Position numbers and translations under genes: made by a program. From Pseudomonadota bacterium (GTDB lineage: Bacteria > Pseudomonadota > Gammaproteobacteria > Burkholderiales > Rhodocyclaceae): a DNA stretch of 5,891 nt. Below, piece by piece: positions 1 through 5,478 of this stretch (within the stretch, counting starts at the first letter, position 1; the number at the start of each line of letters is the position of its first letter). The notes beneath the pieces were generated by a model. The model saw only the letters and a list, made by a program, of their open reading frames with translations, did not search any database and was not told the DNA's origin. The DNA lies in NCBI GenBank assembly GCA_030917225.1, contig JAUPVD010000333.1, positions 1 to 5,891 of the forward strand. Reading direction: 5' to 3'.

Positions 1-1055
1 GGCGCATTTCCGGCGGTCTGGCGCACTGGGCGCGGCAGCTGGAGTTTTCGCCCTTCCACCTGCGCGTCACCGGCACCGCCGGTTCGGGCAAGACGCAGCT
101 GGCGCTGACCGAGTTCCGGGCCACGCTCGAAGCTGGAGGCCGCCCGCTCTACCTCTGCTTCAATCGCCCGCTGGCCGACCATTTCCGGGCTATTGCGCCC
201 GAGGGTGGGCTGGTCGCCACCTTCCACGCCTTCTGCCAGCAGCGTCTGCGCGCCGCCGGCCAGACGCCCGACTTCAGCCGCCCCGGCGCCTTCGACAAGC
301 TGATCGACGATGCGGCGCAACTGCCGGTCGATGACGCCAACCGTTTCGACACCGTGATCGTCGATGAGGGGCAGGATTTTTCCGAGGCGTGGCGCGACCT
401 CGCCTTCCGCCATGCCACCGACGTTGCCCGGCTGATCTGGCTGGAAGACCCGATGCAGAATCTCTATGCGCGCAACCCGGTGGCGCTGCCGGGCTGGGTC
501 GGCATCCGCTCGTTCGCCAACTTCCGCTGCCCGCGCTCGGTGGTGCGCATGCTGCAGTCGGTGCTGCCCGGCGACATGCCGATCGAGGCTGCTTCGCCGC
601 TCGATGCCAGCGAGGTCGAGATCCTCACCTACAGCGACGACGCCTCGCTTCTGCAGGCGCTCAAGGAAGGCATCCGGCTCTGCTACAGCGACGGCTTTCG
701 CAAGGAAGACGTGGCCGTGGTCAGCTACAGCGGTCGCAACAACTCGCGCCTGCTCACCTATGACCGGATTGGCCCGCATACCATGCGCCGCTTCACCGGT
801 GAGTACGACCTGCTCGGCGCGCCGGTATTCTCGGAGGGCGACGTGCTGATCGAATCCGTCTATCGCTTCAAGGGGCAGTCGGCACCGGCCGTGGTCTTTG
901 CCGAGATCGACTTCGAAACGCTCGACGATCGCGCCATACGCAAGTTCTTCGTCGGCGCCACGCGGGCGATGATGAAGCTGGTGTTGGTGATCTCGGAACG
1001 CTCGGCGGCGGAATTGCTGGCGCGCGAGAGGACTGAACCTGAAAAAGCCGGTTAA
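1..1055 (+). CDS. Superfamily 1 (UvrD/Rep-like) DNA/RNA helicase or ATPase, C-terminal part, 5'-truncated
   Basis: The reading frame is open from the left edge (first full codon at 3) to TAA at 1053-1055, giving 351 visible codons; the start is outside the window. The SF1 helicase motifs appear in order. Walker A is GTAGSGKT (72-95), and a TFHAFC block like the Ib-region TFHSF of UvrD follows. Walker B is IVDEGQDF (about 357-380). A motif III-like LEDPMQNLY is at 441-467 and a motif IV-like NFRCP at 519-533. A motif V-like SVYRFKGQ is at 855-878, and a motif VI-like FVGATRA at 948-968. Such proteins hydrolyse ATP and move on nucleic acid in the cytoplasm. The spacing from motif II to VI is short compared with UvrD, so large 1B/2B insertions are probably absent. 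Related compact SF1 proteins often carry an N-terminal nuclease-related (NERD) or other domain, which cannot be seen here. The last codons and the stop lie inside the adjacent inverted-repeat element. Family is secure; cellular role is unknown. Confidence 0.87.
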   Translation, partial: RISGGLAHWARQLEFSPFHLRVTGTAGSGKTQLALTEFRATLEAGGRPLYLCFNRPLADHFRAIAPEGGLVATFHAFCQQRLRAAGQTPDFSRPGAFDKLIDDAAQLPVDDANRFDTVIVDEGQDFSEAWRDLAFRHATDVARLIWLEDPMQNLYARNPVALPGWVGIRSFANFRCPRSVVRMLQSVLPGDMPIEAASPLDASEVEILTYSDDASLLQALKEGIRLCYSDGFRKEDVAVVSYSGRNNSRLLTYDRIGPHTMRRFTGEYDLLGAPVFSEGDVLIESVYRFKGQSAPAVVFAEIDFETLDDRAIRKFFVGATRAMMKLVLVISERSAAELLARERTEPEKAG

Positions 1056-1183
1056 CCACGGAGGGCACGGAGATCACGGAGAAATCGAGAACATCGCCTG
1101 ATGTATCCACAAGAGGAATCAGGTCGCTGTAACATTTGCTCGTTTTTCCTCCGTGATCTCCGTGTCCTCCGTGGTTTGAACCG
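1049..1183. repeat. 135-bp inverted-repeat element with 9-bp CACGGAG tandem units in each arm
   Basis: The left arm core (1054-1081) and right arm core (1149-1176) are reverse complements over 28 bases with one mismatch (G at 1065). With a 2-base indel the match extends to the outer ends, CGGTT at 1049-1053 and AACCG at 1179-1183. Each arm carries CACGGAG units with a 9-base period; in the left arm they start at 1057, 1066 and 1075, and the right arm has the complements. The 67-base loop contains a smaller inverted repeat, CCTGAT (1097-1102) with ATCAGG (1118-1123). No transposase lies inside and no clear target duplication flanks it. The shape is that of a non-autonomous interspersed palindrome. 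I recall CACGGAG-type repeats as widespread in bacterial intergenic DNA, often mis-translated as His/Gly-rich short proteins, but cannot verify that here. As RNA from either strand it would form a long hairpin, so it may protect or end the two convergent transcripts, although no T-run follows either arm directly. Confidence 0.88.
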
Positions 1184-1187
1184 ACGT

Positions 1188-2783
1188 TCAGGAACTGCAC
1201 GAAAGCGCCGAACAGCCCGGTGCGTGACGCGCCCATTCTGGCCGCTTGGCGGTAAATCTGGCGTGTGCCGGGTCTGCCGTGTAGGGGTCACGGATGGCCG
1301 TGAGCAGCCGGCCGAGCAGTGACAGATCGCCGCTGGCGGCTTCGTTGATCGCCTCCTGCAGCAGGTAGTTGCGCGGGATGACGCAGGGGTTGGCCAGTGC
1401 CATGCGTGAGCGGCGAGCTTCCTCGGTCACGCCTTCGTCGCGCAGCCGCGCTGCATAGGCAGCCAGCCAGTCGCGCAGACGGCTGACGAAAGCCTGGGGC
1501 AATCTTTCCGGCGCGTAGAAGGATGCGTGCAACTCGGGCGGCAGGCCAGCCCCCGGCAGGTGTTGCGGAGCAACGTCCATCAGCGCGCGGAAAAACAGCG
1601 TGGTGTCCACTTCGGTGAGCGTCAGGATGCCGAGCAGGCGCGCCATCAGTTCGTCTTCGCCAGCCGTTGACGGCGGCTCCAGACCGATCTTCTGAAGCGC
1701 CTGTCGCCGCCACTCCAGTTCGAAGACATCGCCAAAACGATCGAGTCTGGATTCCAGTTCCTCTTGCCCGCCAACGAGCGGTAGCAGCGCCTCCGCCAGT
1801 CGCATCAGGTTCCACTGGGCAACGCCCGGTTGCTGCGCGTAGGCGTAGCGCCCGCCCTGATCGGTGGTGTTCGGCGTGAACTCCGGGTCGAACACGTCCA
1901 GCCAGCCAAAGGGGCCGTAGTCGATGGTCAGCCCGAGCACGGAGAGGTTGTCGGTGTTCATCACCCCGTGCACGAAACCGACGCGCAGCCAGTGCGCCAT
2001 CAGCACCGCCGTGCGCCGGGCAATCTCCTCGAACCAGAGGCCGTAGCGCGCCGGATCGGCGGCGTCGATTTCCGGGAAATGGTGGGTGATAACGTAATCG
2101 GCCAGCAGTTGCAGGCGCTCAATGTCACCACGCGACGAAAAAATCTCGAAGTTGCCGAAGCGCACGAAGCTCGGTGCCACGCGGGTAACGATGGCGCCGG
2201 GTTCCATCTCCGGGCGGCCATCGTAGAACATGTCGCGAATCACCGGTTCGCCGGTACCCACCAGTGCCAGCGCACGGGTGGTCGGTACGCCCAGATGGCG
2301 CATCGCCTCACTGCAGACAAACTCGCGCAGGGAAGAGCGCAGCACCGCACGGCCATCGGCGCGGCGTGAATAAGGCGTCAGGCCGGCGCCCTTCAATTGG
2401 AATTCCCAGCGCTGCCCGTCGGGGGCCAGCATGTCGCCGAGTGAGATCGCGCGGCCGTCGCCGAGTTGCCCGGCCCAGTTGCCGAACTGATGGCCACCGT
2501 AGCAGGCGGCAATCGGCTTCATGCCCGGCAGCAACCGGTTGCCAGCCAGTACGGCAGCGACACCCTGCGCATCCTCCGGTGCTGCCAGCCCAAGTGTTTG
2601 CGCCAGGTCGTCGGACCAGGCCAGCAGTATCGGCGCGGCTACCGGCGTCGGCGGTGCGTGCGACCAGCAGGCTTCCATCACCTGCCGCGACTCGAACGGT
2701 GGCCCGGCTTCGCCCGGCAGATGGCGGGCGAAGTGGTGGTCGAATACGGCGTTGGTGAAAGGGCTATCGGTATTGGTTTGCAT
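1188..2783 (-). CDS. selO: SelO/YdiU protein adenylyltransferase (AMPylase pseudokinase)
   Basis: The product is 531 aa (family about 480-520 in bacteria) and complete. SelO has a protein-kinase fold with flipped ATP and transfers AMP to Ser/Thr/Tyr of target proteins; in E. coli it is linked to redox homeostasis. Family blocks seen: LLPGMKP (84-90), GGHQFGNWAGQLGDGRA (96-112), FQLKGAGLTPYSR (128-140) with the nucleotide-binding Lys131, and RAVLRSSLREF (145-155). VTRVAPSFVRFG (199-210) contains Arg201. HGVMNTDNLS (272-281) contains the catalytic Asp278 and Asn279, and TIDYGPFGWLD (286-296) contains metal-binding Asp288. The protein ends in Cys-Ser-Ser (Cys529), as E. coli YdiU does; eukaryotic SelO has selenocysteine at this antepenultimate place. 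The ATG at 2783 gives a sensible N-terminus (FDHHFARHLP resembles other SelO starts), though no strong Shine-Dalgarno precedes it. The stop is 4 bases from the inverted-repeat element. It follows lysR on the same strand but with a probable terminator between them. Confidence 0.96.
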   Translation of the reverse strand: MQTNTDSPFTNAVFDHHFARHLPGEAGPPFESRQVMEACWSHAPPTPVAAPILLAWSDDLAQTLGLAAPEDAQGVAAVLAGNRLLPGMKPIAACYGGHQFGNWAGQLGDGRAISLGDMLAPDGQRWEFQLKGAGLTPYSRRADGRAVLRSSLREFVCSEAMRHLGVPTTRALALVGTGEPVIRDMFYDGRPEMEPGAIVTRVAPSFVRFGNFEIFSSRGDIERLQLLADYVITHHFPEIDAADPARYGLWFEEIARRTAVLMAHWLRVGFVHGVMNTDNLSVLGLTIDYGPFGWLDVFDPEFTPNTTDQGGRYAYAQQPGVAQWNLMRLAEALLPLVGGQEELESRLDRFGDVFELEWRRQALQKIGLEPPSTAGEDELMARLLGILTLTEVDTTLFFRALMDVAPQHLPGAGLPPELHASFYAPERLPQAFVSRLRDWLAAYAARLRDEGVTEEARRSRMALANPCVIPRNYLLQEAINEAASGDLSLLGRLLTAIRDPYTADPAHARFTAKRPEWARHAPGCSALSCSS

Positions 2784-2810
2784 GAAGAAAATCGTGGTGA
2801 TCGGCTATGA

Positions 2811-2841
2811 ACAAAGCGCCAGACATATTTGTCCGGCGCTT
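2811..2841 (-). terminator. Probable intrinsic terminator of the lysR gene (or selO attenuator)
   Basis: An 11-bp stem pairs 2814-2824 with 2831-2841 around a 6-base loop (2825-2830). Read on the minus strand the only imperfect pair becomes a G-U wobble, so the RNA stem is effectively complete and begins AAGCGCC. It ends GGCGCTT and is followed by TGTTC, a weak U-tract. It begins about 41 bases after the lysR stop and ends 28-30 bases before the selO start codon. Because so little room remains before selO, it could also act as an attenuator of readthrough into selO. Confidence 0.65.
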
Positions 2842-2880
2842 GGCATTCGAAGCGCATGCATTGCGCTCAGCTTAAGCGCT
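2815..2880. repeat. Cluster of AGCGC/GCGCT inverted motifs in the lysR-selO gap
   Basis: AGCGC occurs at 2815-2819 and 2851-2855, GCGCT at 2836-2840 and 2863-2867, and the palindrome AGCGCT at 2875-2880. The first pair forms the terminator stem. The second pair forms another small hairpin: AGCGCA (2851-2856) with TGCGCT (2862-2867) around TGCAT. An 8-base palindrome GCTTAAGC lies at 2870-2877. The gap is therefore almost wholly self-complementary. Whether it has a role beyond transcription termination cannot be told from the sequence. Confidence 0.5.
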
Positions 2881-2882
2881 GG

Positions 2883-3812
2883 CTAAGTCTGACCGGACCG
2901 CCCACGTGGAGTTCCCGATCGGGCCGCGGTGTTCAGCAACTCGTGAAGAAACGCCTGTGCTGGCAGAGAAAGCACCTTGGTTCTCAGGTGCACGACACAC
3001 CATGGCCGCGACAGGGAAAAGTTCTTCACCTTCAACAGGGTCAACCCGTCGCGTTCAGGCTGCTCTCCGAGAGCGTGGCGCGAAAGGATCGAGAGCCCCA
3101 TCCCGCTGGCGACGAGCTCGCGGATCGCCTCGTTGCTGGCCAGCGACAGGCGCACATTCAGTTCGATGCCGCGTTCGCCCAGATACTGATCGACGATCTG
3201 GCGAGAACCCGAACCCTGTTCGCGCAGCAGGAAGGGCTCGGTCGCCAGCTTTTCAAGCGTCACTGATTTGCCCGCTGCCCAGTGCGTCGCCGGTGCAATA
3301 ACGACATACTCGTTTTCAAGAAATGGGTAGCTGACGATATCTGTTTCGGTCGGCGGGTAGGACATGACGTAAAGATCATCCTCATTGCCACGCAGGCGCC
3401 CGATGATCTTCTCGCGGTTGCCGATTTCAAGCTCGATGTCGATATCCGGGTACTGCCGGCAGAACGTCCCGAGCATGCGCGGCAGGAAATACTTGGCTGT
3501 CGTCACCAGGGCGACGCGCAGTCGTCCGCGCTTGAGCCCCTTGAGCGCATCCAGTGCCGATTCCAGCCGATTCCAGACATCGTCGAGATTGCGCACGGCG
3601 CTCTGCAACTCCTCGCCGGCGGCGGTCAGCGTGATTTCGCGACCGTTCTGCTCAAAAAGCGGCATGCCGACGACGTCGACGACCTGCCGAATCTGGATCG
3701 AAACCGCTGGCTGGGTCAAATGCAAGGCTTCGGCGGCCTTGGTGAAGCTGCCCAGGCGTGCAACGGCAGAGAAGGTTTCAAGCTGGCGGAAGGTGATGCG
3801 GCGTCGAGGCAT
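2883..3812 (-). CDS. LysR-family transcriptional regulator, CbbR-like
   Basis: The product is 309 aa, a normal length for the family. The N-terminal winged HTH spans about residues 6-66 (ITFRQLETFSAVARLGSFTKAAEALHLTQPAVSIQI region, then PLFEQNGREITLT). A linker helix follows (about 70-93), then the substrate-binding domain from RGRLRVALVTTAKYFLPR (96-112) onward. The blocks TTAKYFLPRML, FCRQYPDIDIELEIGNRE, PFLLREQGSGSR, SNEAIRELVASGMGLSILS and a closing WCVVH strongly resemble CbbR, the activator of Calvin-cycle operons. No cbb gene is in view, and many CbbR-like proteins regulate other things. The HTH has V44-V45 where most family members have Leu-Glu in the IRQLE segment. The start at 3812 is supported by AGGA (complement of 3822-3825) 9 bases upstream. 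The gene is divergent from the terB-like operon, the usual layout for a LysR regulator and its target. It is probably autoregulated through the shared intergenic DNA. Confidence 0.93.
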   Translation of the reverse strand: MPRRRITFRQLETFSAVARLGSFTKAAEALHLTQPAVSIQIRQVVDVVGMPLFEQNGREITLTAAGEELQSAVRNLDDVWNRLESALDALKGLKRGRLRVALVTTAKYFLPRMLGTFCRQYPDIDIELEIGNREKIIGRLRGNEDDLYVMSYPPTETDIVSYPFLENEYVVIAPATHWAAGKSVTLEKLATEPFLLREQGSGSRQIVDQYLGERGIELNVRLSLASNEAIRELVASGMGLSILSRHALGEQPERDGLTLLKVKNFSLSRPWCVVHLRTKVLSLPAQAFLHELLNTAARSGTPRGRSGQT

Positions 3813-3824
3813 ATAAATTATTCC

Positions 3825-3842
3825 TAATGCAAAAGTGCAATA
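3825..3842. promoter_or_regulatory. Candidate LysR-type operator (dyad TAATGCA-N4-TGCAATA)
   Basis: Two 7-base arms (3825-3831 and 3836-3842) are inverted with one mismatched position around AAAG. A T-N11-A pattern, the LysR-family signature, fits T3828 to A3840. The site lies between the divergent lysR and terB-like genes, in the most AT-rich stretch of the window (about 3811-3860), just upstream of the lysR ribosome binding site. No convincing -35/-10 pair could be fixed for either direction, although TTTAAT at 3845-3850 is a possible plus-strand -10. Confidence 0.38.
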
Positions 3843-3862
3843 AGTTTAATTGGAGATTATCC

Positions 3863-3916
3863 ATGAGTCTTGCGATATTTGGCAGCGTCGTGATGACGCG
3901 ACAGATCTCAACGTAA
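3863..3916 (+). CDS. Candidate 17-aa leader ORF upstream of the terB-like gene
   Basis: ATG at 3863 opens MSLAIFGSVVMTRQIST and ends at TAA 3914-3916. TGGAG at 3851-3855 sits 7 bases before the ATG, a good Shine-Dalgarno spacing. The frame differs from that of the following gene, whose start is 26 bases after this stop. Within it, GCGTC (3885-3889) and GACGC (3895-3899) form a short hairpin. I recognise no homologue. It could be a translated leader controlling the operon, a small hydrophobic protein, or chance. The evidence is the ribosome binding site and position only. Confidence 0.35.
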   Translation: MSLAIFGSVVMTRQIST

Positions 3917-3930
3917 AGCCACCACCCGAC

Positions 3931-3935
3931 AGGAG
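3931..3935 (+). promoter_or_regulatory. Ribosome binding site fixing the terB-like start
   Basis: AGGAG at 3931-3935 is 7 bases from the ATG at 3943. It favours this start over an in-frame extension back to a TTG at 3850, whose extra 31 residues do not look like part of the TerB domain. Confidence 0.8.
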
Positions 3936-3942
3936 AACCGAA

Positions 3943-4434
3943 ATGCGCCACTACCCGGAAGATAGCCCGAATGCCGTTGCCCGCATCGTTGCCCTCGCGC
4001 TTCTTGCCGATGGGGCCATCGATCCTTCCGAAGTGGCAACGCTGAACCGTCGCGGAACCTTGTCCCACATCGGTCTGAGTGACGAGGATTTCAATGCGGT
4101 TGTTCATGCCCTGTGCGAAGACCTGAGCGTTTACGCGCATCGGTCTGCCGCTGGCCACCTCGAAATCGGTCGCGAAGCGCTGCGTGATGTCCTTGCCGAA
4201 GTGCGTCACCCGGTGCTGCGCAAGCACCTGCTGCATGCGGTCCTCGATATTGCCCATGCCGACGGCGAACTCGCTGGCGGCGAGGCTGTTCTCATCGCTT
4301 CGGCGGCGGAATGCTGGGGCGTCGACCTCTTTGAAGCCTTCGGTGTCCATGCTTTGCCGCAAGCGGAGGCCTGCATCGGAGTCGGTACTCATTCGCCGGC
4401 GAAATCGCGCCGGGCTGTCGCTGCGCCTTGCTGA
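3943..4434 (+). CDS. TerB-like (tellurite resistance TerB / DjlA-N fold) cytoplasmic protein
   Basis: The product is 163 aa, about the usual TerB length. It contains the all-helical TerB pattern with two acidic pseudo-repeats: LALLADGAIDPSEVATL (residues 18-34, with D23, D27 and E30) and LDIAHADGELAGGEAVLIASAAE (101-123, with D107, E109 and E114). The helix between them carries EVRHPVLRKHLLHAVL. In TerB such acidic residues bind divalent metal. There is no signal peptide or membrane segment, so it should be cytoplasmic, possibly acting with the TerC-family membrane protein encoded next. The C-terminal tail (about 135-163, rich in Ala, Arg and Ser) is outside the domain and looks poorly conserved. 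The start is chosen from the AGGAG at 3931. The terC gene follows after 36 bases. The name reflects the fold; a role in tellurite resistance is not implied. Confidence 0.8.
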   Translation: MRHYPEDSPNAVARIVALALLADGAIDPSEVATLNRRGTLSHIGLSDEDFNAVVHALCEDLSVYAHRSAAGHLEIGREALRDVLAEVRHPVLRKHLLHAVLDIAHADGELAGGEAVLIASAAECWGVDLFEAFGVHALPQAEACIGVGTHSPAKSRRAVAAPC

Positions 4435-4470
4435 CGGCCTGCGCTGGAAATTTGTAAAACGGAGCGTTAA

Positions 4471-5466
4471 ATGGAAACCATTGGTACCTGGTGGATGTGG
4501 GCGGGGTTCTTCGCGATTGTTCTCGTCATGCTGGCGGTCGACCTGTTTCTGGTCGGCGGCGGCAAGCAGCACCGCGTATCGCTGCGCGAGGCGGCGACCT
4601 GGTCGGGCATCTGGGTTGGCGTCTCGCTGCTCTTTGCCGGAACGCTCTGGTGGTATCTCGACGGCAGCGTCGGTCGTGAGGTTGCCAACGCCAAAACCCT
4701 TGAATTCGTCACCGGCTACCTCATCGAGAAATCGCTGGCGGTCGACAACGTCTTTGTCTGGCTGATGCTGTTCAGCTTCTTCGCAATACCGCTGGAACTG
4801 CAAAAGCGCGTGCTGGTGCTCGGCGTGCTCGGCGCCATCGTCATGCGTACGGTGATGATTTTTGCCGGCGTCTGGCTGATCGCGCAGTTCCACTGGCTGC
4901 TCTACGTCTTCGGCGCCTTCCTGCTGATCACTGGCATCAAGATGTGGTGGTTCGCTGACGAGAAGCCGGATCTCGCCAACAATCCGGTCATCCGCTGGAT
5001 CCGTTCCCACATGAAGGTCACCGATGAGCTCCACGGCGAACGCTTCTTCGTTACCCGGCAGGAGGCGGGCGCGGCTGTCCGCTACGTGACGCCGCTGTTC
5101 CTCGTCCTCGTCCTGGTCGAAATATCGGACCTGATCTTCGCGGTGGATTCGATTCCCGCCATCTTTGCGATCACTACCGATCCGTTCATCGTGCTGACCT
5201 CGAACGTCTTCGCCATCCTCGGCCTGCGTGCCATGTACTTCCTGCTCGCCGACATGGCCGATCGTTTCTCGCTGCTCAAGTATGGCCTTGCCCTCGTTCT
5301 CGTATTCATCGGGGCAAAGATGCTGCTGATCGACCTCTACAAGATTCCGGTGCTGTTCTCGCTGGGGGTCGTTGCCGCCATCATCACCGTCTCGATCGTG
5401 CTCTCGCTGCGCAAGGATGCGCGTGCGCGGGTGGTCGTCAAGACCGGTGCGAACGCAGCCAGTTGA
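4471..5466 (+). CDS. terC: TerC/Alx-family integral membrane transporter
   Basis: The product is 331 aa, close to E. coli Alx (321 aa). It has about nine hydrophobic segments: roughly 11-29, 43-62, 78-106, 115-138, 141-161, 204-226, 239-262, 270-288 and 293-313. A polar loop lies at 162-203. Both family signatures are present: [12 protein letters not shown] (86-97, acidic E86 and D92) and [15 protein letters not shown] (216-230, acidic E217, D220 and D225). In Alx and related proteins these conserved acidic residues within the membrane are linked to metal export, with Mn2+ the best supported substrate; other TerC members are linked to tellurite resistance or metal loading of secreted enzymes. 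GGAG at 4461-4464 is 6 bases before the ATG. It sits between a TerB-like gene and a voltage-gated channel gene (12-base gap), so it is probably co-transcribed with both. The yybP-ykoY manganese riboswitch that precedes alx in E. coli was not found upstream. The substrate here is unknown. Confidence 0.94.
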   Translation: METIGTWWMWAGFFAIVLVMLAVDLFLVGGGKQHRVSLREAATWSGIWVGVSLLFAGTLWWYLDGSVGREVANAKTLEFVTGYLIEKSLAVDNVFVWLMLFSFFAIPLELQKRVLVLGVLGAIVMRTVMIFAGVWLIAQFHWLLYVFGAFLLITGIKMWWFADEKPDLANNPVIRWIRSHMKVTDELHGERFFVTRQEAGAAVRYVTPLFLVLVLVEISDLIFAVDSIPAIFAITTDPFIVLTSNVFAILGLRAMYFLLADMADRFSLLKYGLALVLVFIGAKMLLIDLYKIPVLFSLGVVAAIITVSIVLSLRKDARARVVVKTGANAAS

Positions 5467-5478
5467 TGGGGTAAAGCG

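Noticed and set aside
1054..1176. CRISPR or direct-repeat array
   Set aside because: The CACGGAG units are only 7 bases long at a 9-base period with no spacers, and the arms are inverted; this is a palindromic repeat.
868..1291. Short minus-strand frames giving a His/Gly-rich NHGGHGDHGG-type peptide
   Set aside because: These are translations of the CACGGAG repeat, overlapping the helicase and selO ends; no real gene is supported.
1830..2369. Plus-strand open frames inside selO
   Set aside because: They are shadows of a clear SelO coding sequence with all family motifs intact on the minus strand.
3850..3942. N-terminal extension of the terB-like protein from a TTG at 3850
   Set aside because: The AGGAG before the ATG at 3943 and the lack of TerB-like sequence in the extra residues favour the shorter protein.
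3813..4470. yybP-ykoY manganese riboswitch upstream of the TerB/TerC genes
   Set aside because: Checked because E. coli alx has one; no recognisable conserved loop sequences were seen in 3813-3942 or 4435-4470.
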